Shown here in pieces: positions 28,093-36,669 of a DNA stretch of 64,000 nucleotides (its first letter is position 1; each line of letters opens with the position of its first letter). The notes below the pieces were generated by a model. It made no database searches, was not told the origin of the DNA, and worked only from the letters and a program-made list of their open reading frames with translations. The translations under genes were made by a program, and so were the position numbers. This DNA comes from Corynebacterium lipophiloflavum DSM 44291 (GTDB lineage Bacteria; Actinomycetota; Actinomycetes; Mycobacteriales; Mycobacteriaceae), in NCBI RefSeq assembly GCF_000159635.1, contig NZ_GG667196.1, forward strand, positions 118,727 through 182,726, in the 5' to 3' direction.

Positions 28093-28406
28093 CTACGGTG
28101 ATGGTCTTTCCATCCACCGGAACGCTTAGTTCGAGCTCGGCTCGTCGCATTACCCAGTCGTTCCGGGACGAGGGTGTGCCGGCGCAGTTGAGTAAGACAA
28201 TTCGTACGGTCTACCCCGTGTAGAAATGCAGAGAGAAACCCGCCACGGTGGGCGAAAGGTTCACCGTGGCGATTTTCTACTAACCGCCCCTGTCGGTGAC
28301 CGACCAGCGAGTAGAACATGTAGTCGATACTTCCGCACCCGTGTCGAACCCGCCGCTACCCTCGGTGTTGTCCCCTCTCCAAGACAACACAGCCAAGGAG
28401 CACAGA
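28093..28406. other. Intergenic region with terminator and a 40-codon open frame
   Basis: A 314-nt gap. It holds a 40-codon ATG-start frame (28101-28223) encoding a basic peptide, without a ribosome site, which I do not call as a gene. A terminator follows at 28242-28276. The stretch from 28280 to 28400 presumably carries the promoter of the next gene, with AAGGAG just before its ATG. Confidence 0.4.
28242..28276 (+). terminator. Rho-independent terminator after the restriction-modification operon
   Basis: GCCACGGTG and CACCGTGGC form a perfect 9-bp stem with an 11-base loop, followed by GATTTTCT. It is the probable end of the mod-res-HNH transcript. Confidence 0.75.
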
Positions 28407-28754
28407 ATGTCTTTCCCCGCCCCCGACACCATTATTCGAGACTGGCTGAACGAGCGTACCGAAGCAGGCGTTGTCCGCGCCAAGGTCGTCACCGACGTGG
28501 CCTACAGCGACGGAGTGCTGACGGTGACAATCGAGCCAGAAAAGTTCGTTGACTTGAGCGCTTGGACCTCATTAAACGAGGGCTACTCCGACTCGCTTGG
28601 TGACTTCTACGCCACTGAGCTCGGCTGGACGAACAAGCAGTCTGTCTACCTGCGCGACATGGTCACCGAATTGCGCGTCGTAGACTCCACCGGCACGGTT
28701 GTCGAAACGGTGGACACTGCCGCCTACCAGCGGAAGAAGAACCCACAGTTCTAG
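28407..28754 (+). CDS. Unknown 115-residue island protein
   Basis: A small acidic protein with no motif I recognise. A strong AAGGAG ribosome site precedes the ATG at 28407, the codon usage looks coding, and the predicted pattern alternates strand and helix. There is no signal peptide or membrane segment. It faces the AlbA_2-type gene with 31 nt between stop codons. An in-frame ATG at 28296 exists, but the ribosome site favours 28407. Confidence 0.6.
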   Translation: MSFPAPDTIIRDWLNERTEAGVVRAKVVTDVAYSDGVLTVTIEPEKFVDLSAWTSLNEGYSDSLGDFYATELGWTNKQSVYLRDMVTELRVVDSTGTVVETVDTAAYQRKKNPQF

Positions 28755-28785
28755 CAGGACGGCACGGCCAGGCGCTTAAGCCTTA

Positions 28786-30012
28786 CTACTTCCTCCACAC
28801 CGGAAGCTGCTCCACGCCTGCCTGGTTCAAGCAGTCCCGAACCAGCGACCTCGCGGTGTCAATGAGCGGGGCGTTCGCGGTGACACTTACCTCCGCCTCC
28901 ACCGGGCTAAAGGACTCCAACGGCAGTGGGTCTTCGGAGAAGTACCTCGGATCTTTCGGCTGCCACAACACCAGCGGCTTGTCTTGGTCCCACTCAACGC
29001 TGCAACGCACGGTGTAGTCGGTGTTGCCGGTGACACCTCCGTAGTGGCGAATAAGTGCCAAGAGGTCGCCCACCAAGCACGCAAACGCATGCGTGGGCAC
29101 AATCTGGTCCCCCGTCGAGTACGTCACCCTGTCCAGCCGCGACAGGACGGTGACAACCCCGTTTTCGTGCAGCTCGACATACGCCAACAGTTCTTGCGTG
29201 TCGTACTGCTTTCCCGAAAACGTCCAACACTTCATGCCCTTGCGGTAATTCGAGGCAGTCACCGGAGACACTGAGCCCCGGTAGTCGTGGCGCAGCGGGT
29301 CGTCATAAGCGGCAAACCTTGCCATAGTCGCGTCACGCTCAGTAACGTCGCCGTTTCTTGCCGGGTACGTCGGCACCGCAACACCGACACCCCAAAAGCC
29401 GTCACTAGACCGCTTCGCGGCCACCTTGCTATACACCTCGTCTACTTCACGAGACGAGGCTTCTTCCCGTTGAAACCGCAGCCTGTACAGGTTCGCAATT
29501 TCAGGCTCACTCAACCACTCGGAGTGGCTCCCGTTACGAGTCGGCGCAGCGAGCACCGTGGCGTTTTTCTTTTCGGTGAAGTACATATGCGGCACTTGCT
29601 GACTCGCCGGCACTACGACAACGAATGCTTCGTGTTCAGGGTGCTCGACCCAGTGGAACTCCACGCCCCGCAACGGTGGTGAGATGTAGGCGGTGGCAAC
29701 GGTCAAATACGACTGTTCCAGTCCAGAGGAGTACTCACCGGCACTGACCCTTTTACCGGCGTGGTCTTTCTTGTCGGGCAGCTCGCCCACGCCGTAGACA
29801 ATGACCCCACCGCCGCTGTTCGCCATAGCGCACAAGTCTTTCTTCACGTCGCTTTCAGGCCGAGTCGGCTTGCTGTCGATCTTTTCCTTGAAGTCGAGGT
29901 CTTGCCGCTCCGCAGTGCGCTCCGCGACCAGTCGGTCGAGCATCTCGTTTGTGAACTCGTCGGTGGGCGCTATTCCAAGGGCGGAGTGCAAAGCGGTGAA
30001 CATAGGTGCCAT
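28786..30012 (-). CDS. AlbA_2/Schlafen-type putative DNA-binding protein
   Basis: A 408-residue protein. The N-terminal domain has ERQDLDFKEKID, then a Lys-Asp helix and AMANSGGGVIVYGVGE (about residues 34-77), the classic pattern of the AlbA_2 (Schlafen-like, formerly AAA_4) domain. Such proteins occur as transcription regulators and in phage-defence loci. The C-terminal 250 residues are unassigned. It is on the minus strand, convergent with the 115-aa gene. An ATG three codons in (30003) is an alternative start. Confidence 0.65.
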   Translation of the reverse strand: MAPMFTALHSALGIAPTDEFTNEMLDRLVAERTAERQDLDFKEKIDSKPTRPESDVKKDLCAMANSGGGVIVYGVGELPDKKDHAGKRVSAGEYSSGLEQSYLTVATAYISPPLRGVEFHWVEHPEHEAFVVVVPASQQVPHMYFTEKKNATVLAAPTRNGSHSEWLSEPEIANLYRLRFQREEASSREVDEVYSKVAAKRSSDGFWGVGVAVPTYPARNGDVTERDATMARFAAYDDPLRHDYRGSVSPVTASNYRKGMKCWTFSGKQYDTQELLAYVELHENGVVTVLSRLDRVTYSTGDQIVPTHAFACLVGDLLALIRHYGGVTGNTDYTVRCSVEWDQDKPLVLWQPKDPRYFSEDPLPLESFSPVEAEVSVTANAPLIDTARSLVRDCLNQAGVEQLPVWRK

Positions 30013-30441
30013 TGTACGAAGCGGTTTCGGCGGTTTCCCGACCCCCGCCTCGTACCCCGCTCCGAGCCGGCAGACGCTCCGGCAAACGTGTCGGACTCCG
30101 AAGCGTGAGGACGTGCCCGTCTCGGCAACCGGGTCGAATACCGCAACGGGCTTTCGAAGCGAACCCCACCGGACACCGAGACGAGCCTCGGGACGAAGTC
30201 CGCGGCGCCCCCCGCTACGATACGCTCGCCCGGTCCGGCAAACGAGACGGGGTCCGGGTCGGGAGTCTGCGGGGAGGGCGGTGGGCGGGACGTCTTTGGG
30301 GCTACTGCGAACCAGTCGCAGCGGTTGGCGGTACGGGTTTCGAGGCGGGGTGCGTAAGGAAGCGACGGAAAGTGTGTAAGCCGCCGTGTAAGCGGCGGCG
30401 GAGCTAAAGGTTGGGGAGTTTACTGAATGTCCCGCCGCCCC
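30013..30441. other. Right-border intergenic region of the accessory segment
   Basis: About 430 nt with no convincing gene. It is very GC-rich with many CGAG/TCGG-like words. A short hairpin (GCCGCC...GGCGGC, about 30380-30400) lies near the end. I looked for a duplicate of the tRNA-Arg 3' end here and saw none. The right edge of the acquired DNA is probably within this gap, next to the broken dehydrogenase gene. Confidence 0.4.
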
Positions 30442-31309
30442 CTACTCCACCTCGGAAATCGCCTCGACGATCCCCTTGAGCTTCGCGTCGCGCACCTCGG
30501 AGCGCTTGGTAAAGGAGTCGGTGTCGTTCCCGTAGGCCTCGTTGACCTGCGCGATCACGCCGTCGAGGTTGTCCATGTCCGGCTCTCCGGCGGGCATGGA
30601 CTTTTCCCAGCCGCGGAAAAATGGTGTCGAAGAGCTTGGTGATGCCATCTGGCCCGCCGCCGAGGCGGTTGGCCTCGAAGGGACCCACCGCCGCGTAGCG
30701 CAGGCCCAGCGAGTTGCGCACGATGCGGTCGAAGTTCTCCACATCGACCACGCCCTCCTGGATCAGGTAGATCGCCTCCATCATGATGGCCTTCTGGATG
30801 CGGTTGCCCACGAAGCCGGGGATCTCCTTGTTCAGCCGCGAGGGATCGAAACCGATCCCTCGGTAAACCTCCATCGCCCGGTCGACGGTCTCCGTCGAGG
30901 TCTTAGGGCTCGGCACGATCTCGAGGACCGGCATGAGGTCCGGCGGGGTGAACGGGTGGCCGACGATAATACGGTCGGCCGCGGGGTTACCCTCCGCGAT
31001 TTTCGACGGCAGGAGCGCCGAGGAGGAAGACGCCAAAATCGCGTTCTCCGGCGCGAACTCGGCAAACTGGCGGAAGATGTCGTTCTTGAAATCGATCTTC
31101 TCCGGCCCGGCCTCCTGGACAAAGTCCACGCCGTCGAGTGCGGTTTCCAGGTCGGTGAAGAATTCGCCCTTCTCGCCCAGGCGCTTGGCCACGTCCTCGC
31201 CAACCTCCGGGCGGACGTCGACGACGCGGACCGCCCACCCGTGTTCGGCGAAGCGCTCGGCGAAGGACATGCCGATCAAACCGCCGCCGAAAATCATTGC
31301 TGTGCTCAT
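30442..31309 (-). pseudogene. 3-hydroxyacyl-CoA dehydrogenase, frameshifted near the C-terminus
   Basis: The first 230 residues read well as an NAD-dependent 3-hydroxyacyl-CoA dehydrogenase: GGGLIGMSFA Rossmann motif near residue 8, SSSSALLPS near 95, GHPFTPPDLMPVLEIV near 120, and GFVGNRI near 172. At about 30617-30621 (a run of five A on the plus strand) the frame breaks: the natural continuation GWEKSMPAGEPDM...AISEVE is in another frame and ends at a TAG at 30442. One extra base in the A-run would explain it. It is either a real inactivation beside the accessory region or a sequencing error. Without repair the protein ends in a low-complexity Arg/Gly tail. Confidence 0.75.
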
Positions 31310-31445
31310 CTTTTACTCCTTGTAGCTGTTTCCCGTGTTTTTTGGGTACGACTCCGACGCTACGCCTTTTCCCTCAGTCCGTTGCCGGAGCTGGAGGAGG
31401 TGTCCGATAGGCTGTACAGAATTTTCCCAGGTTCCAAGGAGCACT

Positions 31446-32846
31446 ATGACCGGCTTACCGTTGATGGGCGTGTTCGTCCTCTCGATCATCTTCCTCATCC
31501 TGATGATCTCGAAGTGGAAGATCCACCCCTTCCTCTCCCTTCTTTTTGTGTCGCTCGTCTTCGGCCTGATCGGCGGGATTCCGCTGCTCGACGTCAAAGA
31601 CGCCGACGGTACGCTGGTCACCCCGGGCATCGCGTCGGTAATCGGGGACGGCTTCGCGGCCACGTTCAAGTCCTTCGGTCTCGTCGTCATCTTCGGCACG
31701 CTCATTGGCTTCATCCTGGAAAAGACCGGTGCGGCTTTTCAGCTTGCCGACGCCATCGTGCGCGTAATCGGCACAAAGCACCCCGTGCTCGCCATCCAGC
31801 TCATGGGCTGGGTGGTGTGCATCCCGGTGTTCTCCGACTCAGGGTTCGTGATTCTCAACCCTGTGCGCAGGGCGCTGGCGCAGCGCACCGGCGCCTCGCC
31901 GGCCACCATGGCGATCGCCCTGTCCGCTGGTCTGTTCACCTCCCACGTGTTCATCCCGCCAACGCCCGGACCGCTCGCGTCGGCGTCGAACCTCGGTTTG
32001 GACACCAACCTGCTGCTCGTCATGGCACTCGGCGCGCTCGTGTCCATCCCCGTCATGGTCGCCGCCTACTTCTACTCCGTCTGGATCGGCCCGTCGCTTC
32101 ACACCCCGGAGACGGAAGCGGTCCCGGACACCGATGTCGAAGCCGCCTACAACGAGCTGAAGAACTCCTACACTCGGCTGCCATCGACGGCTTTGTCCCT
32201 CGCCCAGATCCTCGTGCCCATTCTGCTCATTGCCGCCGGGTCGATCACCTCCGCGGCAGGTGTCGGCGGATGGTTCGGCCGCGCGGTCGTCTTCGCCGGC
32301 ACCCCGGTGATTGCGCTCGCTATCGGATTCTTGTTTGCCGTGCTCCTGGTCGCGGAGACCCACATGATGGACCGCTTCTACACCTTCGTCGAAGACGGAC
32401 TGCGCACGGTCGGGCCGATCATCCTCATCACCGCCGCCAGCGGCGTGCTCGGCCGGGTCATCTCCTCGACCGACGTGGTGGACTTCATCTCCAACAACGC
32501 GACCCAGCTGGCCAGCCTCGGGCTTTTCTTCCCCTTCCTCATCACCGCATTGTTCAAGACAGCCCAGGGTTCAGCCACGGTTGCAATGGTCACCACTTCA
32601 AGCCTGGTCGCGCCGCTTCTGCCGACCCTCGGGCTGGAAACCCCCGTGCAGGTCGGCCTCGCTGTGTTGGCCATCTCCGCCAGTTCGCTCGTCGTCTCCC
32701 ACGCCAACGACAGCCACTTCTGGGTGGTGACGAACTTCTCCAAGATGACACCGCAGCAGGCGTACCGCTCCCAGACCGCGGTGACCGGGGTGATGGGGTG
32801 CACCGCCATGGTCTTCATCTGGATACTTGGGCTCTTCCTCGTCTAG
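31446..32846 (+). CDS. GntP-family permease
   Basis: A 466-residue polytopic membrane protein of the GntP family, which imports gluconate or related hydroxy acids by proton symport. Eleven or twelve hydrophobic segments are visible. Family-type segments are IPVFSDSGFVILNP (near residue 125), FIPPTPGP (near 170) and SHANDSHFWVV (near 420). AAGGAG lies just before the ATG at 31446; the frame is open upstream to 31335 without a ribosome site. It is divergent from the frameshifted hydroxyacyl-CoA dehydrogenase, so the two might serve one hydroxy-acid use pathway. The substrate is unknown. Confidence 0.87.
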   Translation: MTGLPLMGVFVLSIIFLILMISKWKIHPFLSLLFVSLVFGLIGGIPLLDVKDADGTLVTPGIASVIGDGFAATFKSFGLVVIFGTLIGFILEKTGAAFQLADAIVRVIGTKHPVLAIQLMGWVVCIPVFSDSGFVILNPVRRALAQRTGASPATMAIALSAGLFTSHVFIPPTPGPLASASNLGLDTNLLLVMALGALVSIPVMVAAYFYSVWIGPSLHTPETEAVPDTDVEAAYNELKNSYTRLPSTALSLAQILVPILLIAAGSITSAAGVGGWFGRAVVFAGTPVIALAIGFLFAVLLVAETHMMDRFYTFVEDGLRTVGPIILITAASGVLGRVISSTDVVDFISNNATQLASLGLFFPFLITALFKTAQGSATVAMVTTSSLVAPLLPTLGLETPVQVGLAVLAISASSLVVSHANDSHFWVVTNFSKMTPQQAYRSQTAVTGVMGCTAMVFIWILGLFLV

Positions 32847-32858
32847 TGTTGAAGCCCT

Positions 32859-33677
32859 ATGACTGGCTACCTCACCCCCACCAATAAGGTCCGCGTTTCC
32901 GATCTCAAGGAAAGAAAGGCGCGGCGTGAGCCCTGGGCGATGCTCACCGCCTACGACTACTCCACGGCCCGTGTTTTCGCCGAGGCCGGAATCGAGTGCA
33001 TGCTGGTGGGAGACTCCGCCGCCAACGTCGTCTTCGGCTACGACACCACCAACAAGGTCTCCCTCGATGAGATGGCCTACCTCGGCGCGGCCGTCGTGCG
33101 CGGGGCCGGCAACGCGCTAGTGGTGGTGGATCTTCCCTTCGGCACCTACGAAGCCAGCGACGAGCAGGCCGTGTTGAGCGCCACTGAGTTGATCCACCGC
33201 ACCGGGGCACACATGGTCAAGCTCGAGGGCGGCGTGCGCGTCGCCCCGCGGATCCGGGCGCTGAAAAATGCCGGGCTGGCGGTGTGCGCCCACGTCGGGT
33301 TCACTCCGCAGTCGGTGGATAACCTGGGCGGGTTTAAGGTGCAGGGCCGTAATGCGGGTGCCGAGGCTCTGCGCGCAGATACCCAGGCCGTCGTCGACGC
33401 CGGAGCCGACATGGTGGTCTTCGAGATGGTCCCGGCAGAGCTGGCGGCGGACATCACGCGCCAGTGCCCGATTCCCACCATCGGCATCGGCGCGGGCGCG
33501 GGGACCGATGCGCAGGTGTTGGTGTGGCACGACATGGCCGATCTTCCTGCGGGCAATCGGCGCCCGAAGTTCGTGCGGCAGTTCGGCCAGGCCGGAGCGG
33601 AGCTCGGCCAGGCCGCGGCGGCGTACAAGAAGGCCGTGCACGAGGGCTCCTTCCCCGCCGCCGAGCACTGCTTCTAG
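32859..33677 (+). CDS. panB: 3-methyl-2-oxobutanoate hydroxymethyltransferase
   Basis: First committed step of pantothenate synthesis, adding a hydroxymethyl group from methylene-tetrahydrofolate to ketoisovalerate. The 272-residue TIM-barrel protein has [13 protein letters not shown] near residue 28, the metal-binding [15 protein letters not shown] near 50 and KLEGG near 120, all typical of PanB. It starts 12 nt after the permease stop. Its TAG overlaps the panC stop on the other strand through a shared CTAG, so panB and panC are convergent rather than in one operon. Confidence 0.95.
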   Translation: MTGYLTPTNKVRVSDLKERKARREPWAMLTAYDYSTARVFAEAGIECMLVGDSAANVVFGYDTTNKVSLDEMAYLGAAVVRGAGNALVVVDLPFGTYEASDEQAVLSATELIHRTGAHMVKLEGGVRVAPRIRALKNAGLAVCAHVGFTPQSVDNLGGFKVQGRNAGAEALRADTQAVVDAGADMVVFEMVPAELAADITRQCPIPTIGIGAGAGTDAQVLVWHDMADLPAGNRRPKFVRQFGQAGAELGQAAAAYKKAVHEGSFPAAEHCF

Positions 33678-34474
33678 TCGACGTTCACCTCAGCGTTGTC
33701 GATCAGCCGGGTCGTGCCCACGCGCGCTGCCACCAGCAGGCGGGCGGGCCCGCTGTAGCCGGCGGGGATCTCCTCAAGCTCGGGTGTCGTCAGCGCCAGG
33801 TAGTCGAGGGCGACACCCGGGGAGGCGTCGAGAAGCGAGCGGGCGGCGCTGAGTTCCCCTGTCGCGAGCGCGCGCGAGAGTACCTCGGCGGCGCTGGCCT
33901 GTTCAGCTGAGAGGTAGCGGTTTCGCGAGGACATTGCCAGGCCGGTCTCTTCCCGCACGATGGGGCAACCGTGGACGCGCACCGGCATGTTGAGGTCGGC
34001 GACCATCTGCCGGATGAGAACGAGCTGCTGGTAGTCCTTCTCCCCGAAGAACGCATCCGTGGCGCGGGTGAGGGAAAACAGCTTCGCCACCACGGTGAGC
34101 ACGCCCGCGAAGTGCGTCGGCCGCGACGCACCCTCAAGAATCTTTCCTGCCGGACCCGGGTGGATCGTCGTGCGCGGGCCGGCCGGGTACATCGTGGCAA
34201 CCGACGGGGCGAACACCGCATCGACACCCTCGCTCTCGAGCAGTGCGACATCGGCGCTAAGCGTGCGCGGGTAGGCGTCGAGATCCTCGCCCGGCGCGAA
34301 CTGCAACGGGTTGACAAAAATGCTCACCACCACCGGTGAGCCGGTTTCCCGTGCCGCGCGGACCAACGACAGATGCCCCTCATGCAGCGCACCCATGGTG
34401 GGCACGAGGGCGAGCGTGCGGGGGTGGCCGATGGCGGCTTCAAGCTCTGCGGGTGTATGAACGAGTTCGGTCAT
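33674..34474 (-). CDS. panC: Pantoate-beta-alanine ligase
   Basis: Last step of pantothenate synthesis, joining pantoate and beta-alanine with ATP through a pantoyl-adenylate. The 266-residue protein carries [16 protein letters not shown] (the HxGH ATP-binding motif, near residue 24), [18 protein letters not shown] near 52, [10 protein letters not shown] near 145, and the second motif SSRNRYLS near 182. It is intact. It is oriented against panB with a 4-nt overlap, unlike the panBC operon known from C. glutamicum. Confidence 0.95.
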   Translation of the reverse strand: MTELVHTPAELEAAIGHPRTLALVPTMGALHEGHLSLVRAARETGSPVVVSIFVNPLQFAPGEDLDAYPRTLSADVALLESEGVDAVFAPSVATMYPAGPRTTIHPGPAGKILEGASRPTHFAGVLTVVAKLFSLTRATDAFFGEKDYQQLVLIRQMVADLNMPVRVHGCPIVREETGLAMSSRNRYLSAEQASAAEVLSRALATGELSAARSLLDASPGVALDYLALTTPELEEIPAGYSGPARLLVAARVGTTRLIDNAEVNVD

Positions 34475-34514
34475 GTTTGAAAAATCTATCGTGGCAGAGC
34501 AAAGGAGTCACACT

Positions 34515-34856
34515 ATGGACGCCTATCACGTCGACTACGACTGGGCGTGGGGCACAAAATGCCCGGGAGACCTGGTCACGCTGCGCGCCCACCTGGAGTT
34601 TCCCGACCCCGCCACGGCGAAGCGGGCGGTGGCGGAGTTCTTCGACAACCTCATGGCCGTCCACGGTTTCCACGGGGCCGGCGGCTGGGCGGCTAAGGAG
34701 GTCACACCCGCGCCCGGCCCGACGCTGCGCGTGATCGACTTCACCGCAGGAGGCGAGGATGTTGCCGACGCTATCGGTTACGCCGCCGAGGACGCGGTCG
34801 AGCAATTCAGCACCTTCCCGGACGCTACCGTGCGCTGGGAGCACATGCCCTACTGA
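34515..34856 (+). CDS. Conserved-looking hypothetical protein
   Basis: A 113-residue soluble protein with no recognised domain. It has AAAGGAG before the ATG at 34515 and an even spread of charged and hydrophobic residues (a Trp-rich N-terminus, a helix around residues 35-50, acidic helix around 75-95). The last 7 nt overlap the convergent MBL-fold gene. It is divergent from panC, 40 nt away. Function unknown. Confidence 0.65.
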   Translation: MDAYHVDYDWAWGTKCPGDLVTLRAHLEFPDPATAKRAVAEFFDNLMAVHGFHGAGGWAAKEVTPAPGPTLRVIDFTAGGEDVADAIGYAAEDAVEQFSTFPDATVRWEHMPY

Positions 34857-35692
34857 ACAACGGCGCCCTTGGGCGTCAAGCGCACCGACTCGAAGGCCAC
34901 GGGGAAATGCACGTTCGCGTCTTGGGCGGCGAGGAACTCGCGCGACTTGGCCACGTTGTCCGCCGGAACCGGCAGCGGCTTGAACGGCTTCGACAGCGAG
35001 TGACCGAAGTGGTCCCAATGGACGGGGATGACCAGCTCCGGCTCCAGCTGCTCGACGGTGTGGCGCCAGTACTCGCTTCGAAAGTCGTCCGACTGGCGGC
35101 CGAGCGCACCGATACCGAGGTAGACCACCCGGGCTTTGAGCCCGTCGAGGAAACCCGGGATGTAGTTCGCGCTCGGCAGGACCACTATATTGCCCTCGGG
35201 GTGGCTGAAGTGAAAGACGAAGCAGCCACCGTCTTTGAACTTCAGCGTGTGGCACGGGGAGCCGAGTCGGTCGCGGATGAAGCCTGGGGCGATGTTTCCG
35301 GGGCTGTGCGGGGCCTCGATGACGCGCACGGTGAACGCTCCGACTGCGATGTCGTCGCCGTCGGCGATCAGGGCCATCTGCGAATCGGCCAGGCCCTCTC
35401 CCCTGCCGTAGTTCAGCGTCGACTCCGAGCCGTACATTGTCCCGCCCACCTTTTTGACGACGGCGGGTGCGTCCATGAGGTGGTCGTGGTGCGAGTGCGC
35501 GACAAAGAGGGCATCGAGCTTGTCGACGCCGCCTTTACCCAGCGCCGCGTCGATCTCGCTGTCGTTGGGCTGAAGCCGCCCGACCACGAGGCGGGCGAGC
35601 GAGGGGCGCGTGAGGAAGGCGTCGACGAAGACGCTGGTATCGCCGTCTGTGAGGTGCACGCTGGATGTTCCGTAGATCGTGCTAGTAATCAT
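34850..35692 (-). CDS. Metallo-beta-lactamase-fold hydrolase (UlaG-like)
   Basis: A 280-residue MBL-fold protein. The metal motif is AHSHHDHLMD near residue 71, and PVHWDHFGH near 230 holds a later metal His/Asp. The opening YGTSSVHL...VFVDAFLTRP is the pattern of UlaG-like, non-lactamase hydrolases. The start at 35692 has GGAGG very close upstream; the frame is open far beyond, but that extension is antisense to the DUF1906 gene and is noise. It is divergent from the DUF1906 gene. The substrate is unknown. Confidence 0.8.
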   Translation of the reverse strand: MITSTIYGTSSVHLTDGDTSVFVDAFLTRPSLARLVVGRLQPNDSEIDAALGKGGVDKLDALFVAHSHHDHLMDAPAVVKKVGGTMYGSESTLNYGRGEGLADSQMALIADGDDIAVGAFTVRVIEAPHSPGNIAPGFIRDRLGSPCHTLKFKDGGCFVFHFSHPEGNIVVLPSANYIPGFLDGLKARVVYLGIGALGRQSDDFRSEYWRHTVEQLEPELVIPVHWDHFGHSLSKPFKPLPVPADNVAKSREFLAAQDANVHFPVAFESVRLTPKGAVVQ

Positions 35693-35773
35693 GCCCTCCA
35701 ATGTTAGCAGCCAGGTGGTATGTTTCAGGAGTAAACTAATGTGACAGTTGTTGTGAAGAACCTGGAGGTTACC

Positions 35774-36610
35774 ATGCCCCTGAACCGTCGCCGCTTTCTC
35801 GCAACCGCGGGTCTCGGCACCGCCGCCGCCCTCGGACTGGCACCCACCGCCAAGGCTCAGCGCACCGTGGTGGGCACCGTGCTCGACTACTCCGCGGGCG
35901 TGCCCTCGGGGAACTCGATCAAGATCGCCGGCCACCTCGGCGCCGTCCGCTACGTCTCCCAGCCGCGGCCTGAGGCCGCCTGGATGCGGGGCAAACCCGT
36001 GTCCTTGGCGGAGACGCTGGACTTCAAGGCCAACGGCCTGGCCACGGCCTCCGTGTACCAGTTCGGCCGCGCGCAAACCGCCGACTGGCTCGGTGGCGCC
36101 GCCTCTGCAGCGGTGCACGCGCCGCAGGCCATCGACCTGCACCGTGCAGCAGGCGGGCCGGCGGGCCGGCCGATCTACATCGCGATTGACGACAACCCCA
36201 CCCGCGCCCAGTACGACAACCAGATCCGCCCCTACCTGCGCGCGTTTTCCGCGGCGTTAAGCGTCGCGGGCTACGCCACGGGCATCTACGGCAACTACAA
36301 CACCATCGAATGGGCCTTAAGCGACGGCATCGGCACCCACTTCTGGATGCACGACTGGGGCTCCGGCGGCCGCATCCACCCGCGCGCCGCCATCCACCAG
36401 GTAGCACGGTGGAAAACCACCATCGATGGCGTGGAGTGCGACATCAACAACGTCTACGCCGCCGACTGGGGCCAGTGGACTCCGGGCCAGGCTGCCGCCC
36501 CATCGATACCGGTCGAGCAGCTGCTGCAAAGCTCGCGGCAGCTCTCCTCCCAGCTACCGGCCAACCTGGACCAGGCCATCGCGCAAGCCCAGATGTTCCT
36601 GAACCCCTAA
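35774..36610 (+). CDS. Tat-exported DUF1906 (glycoside-hydrolase-like) protein
   Basis: A 278-residue exported protein. The N-terminus NRRRFLATAG plus a hydrophobic stretch and a TAKAQ cleavage site is a twin-arginine signal. The mature part resembles DUF1906 proteins such as mycobacterial Rv2525c, a TIM-barrel domain related to peptidoglycan-acting lysozyme-like hydrolases: YVSQPRP near residue 58, IYIAIDDNP near 135 and YGNYNTIEWAL near 175. A cell-wall-related role is inferred. GGAGG lies 6 nt before the ATG at 35774; a GTG at 35741 is possible but lacks a site. Confidence 0.8.
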   Translation: MPLNRRRFLATAGLGTAAALGLAPTAKAQRTVVGTVLDYSAGVPSGNSIKIAGHLGAVRYVSQPRPEAAWMRGKPVSLAETLDFKANGLATASVYQFGRAQTADWLGGAASAAVHAPQAIDLHRAAGGPAGRPIYIAIDDNPTRAQYDNQIRPYLRAFSAALSVAGYATGIYGNYNTIEWALSDGIGTHFWMHDWGSGGRIHPRAAIHQVARWKTTIDGVECDINNVYAADWGQWTPGQAAAPSIPVEQLLQSSRQLSSQLPANLDQAIAQAQMFLNP

Positions 36611-36619
36611 GAAGCGCGC

Positions 36620-36648
36620 AAAAAAGCCCCGTCGAGGCGGGTCTTTTC
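36620..36648. terminator. Bidirectional terminator between convergent genes
   Basis: AAAAG.CCCG pairs with CGGG.CTTTT around a short loop with one mismatch, so a U-run follows the hairpin on either strand. It serves the DUF1906 gene and the symporter gene, which converge here. Confidence 0.7.
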
Positions 36649-36669
36649 TGATGCTCAGGCGCGGTGGAT

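Larger units (their letters stand above)
16830..30441. mobile_element. Accessory region (putative genomic island) next to tRNA-Arg
   Basis: Thirteen kilobases of non-housekeeping genes lie between tRNA-Arg and a frameshifted hydroxyacyl-CoA dehydrogenase gene: a transposase-like gene, two recombinase-like genes, an HTH gene, a type III restriction-modification operon with an HNH gene, and an AlbA_2-type gene. Long non-coding gaps and uneven base composition (the HNH gene is visibly richer in A+T) support acquisition. I looked for a copy of the tRNA 3' end near the right border and found none, so boundaries are approximate and integration at the tRNA is not proven. Confidence 0.7.

Noticed and set aside
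28101..28223. 40-residue frame between the HNH gene and its terminator
   Set aside because: No ribosome site and too short to judge by composition; noted only within the intergenic entry.
30013..30441. Copy of the tRNA-Arg 3' end as a right attachment site
   Set aside because: A GTCGAATACC word near 30134 resembles a T-loop, but no longer match to the tRNA end exists.
30542..32887. 781-residue plus-strand frame across the dehydrogenase and permease genes
   Set aside because: It is a high-GC shadow: rich in Arg, His, Asp and Gly, with no domain, while both other genes have clear family motifs.
34850..36142. 430-residue minus-strand frame extending upstream of the MBL-fold hydrolase
   Set aside because: The part before 35692 is antisense to the Tat-exported DUF1906 gene, has no ribosome site, and is Gly/Arg-rich noise; the MBL protein starts naturally at MITSTIYG.
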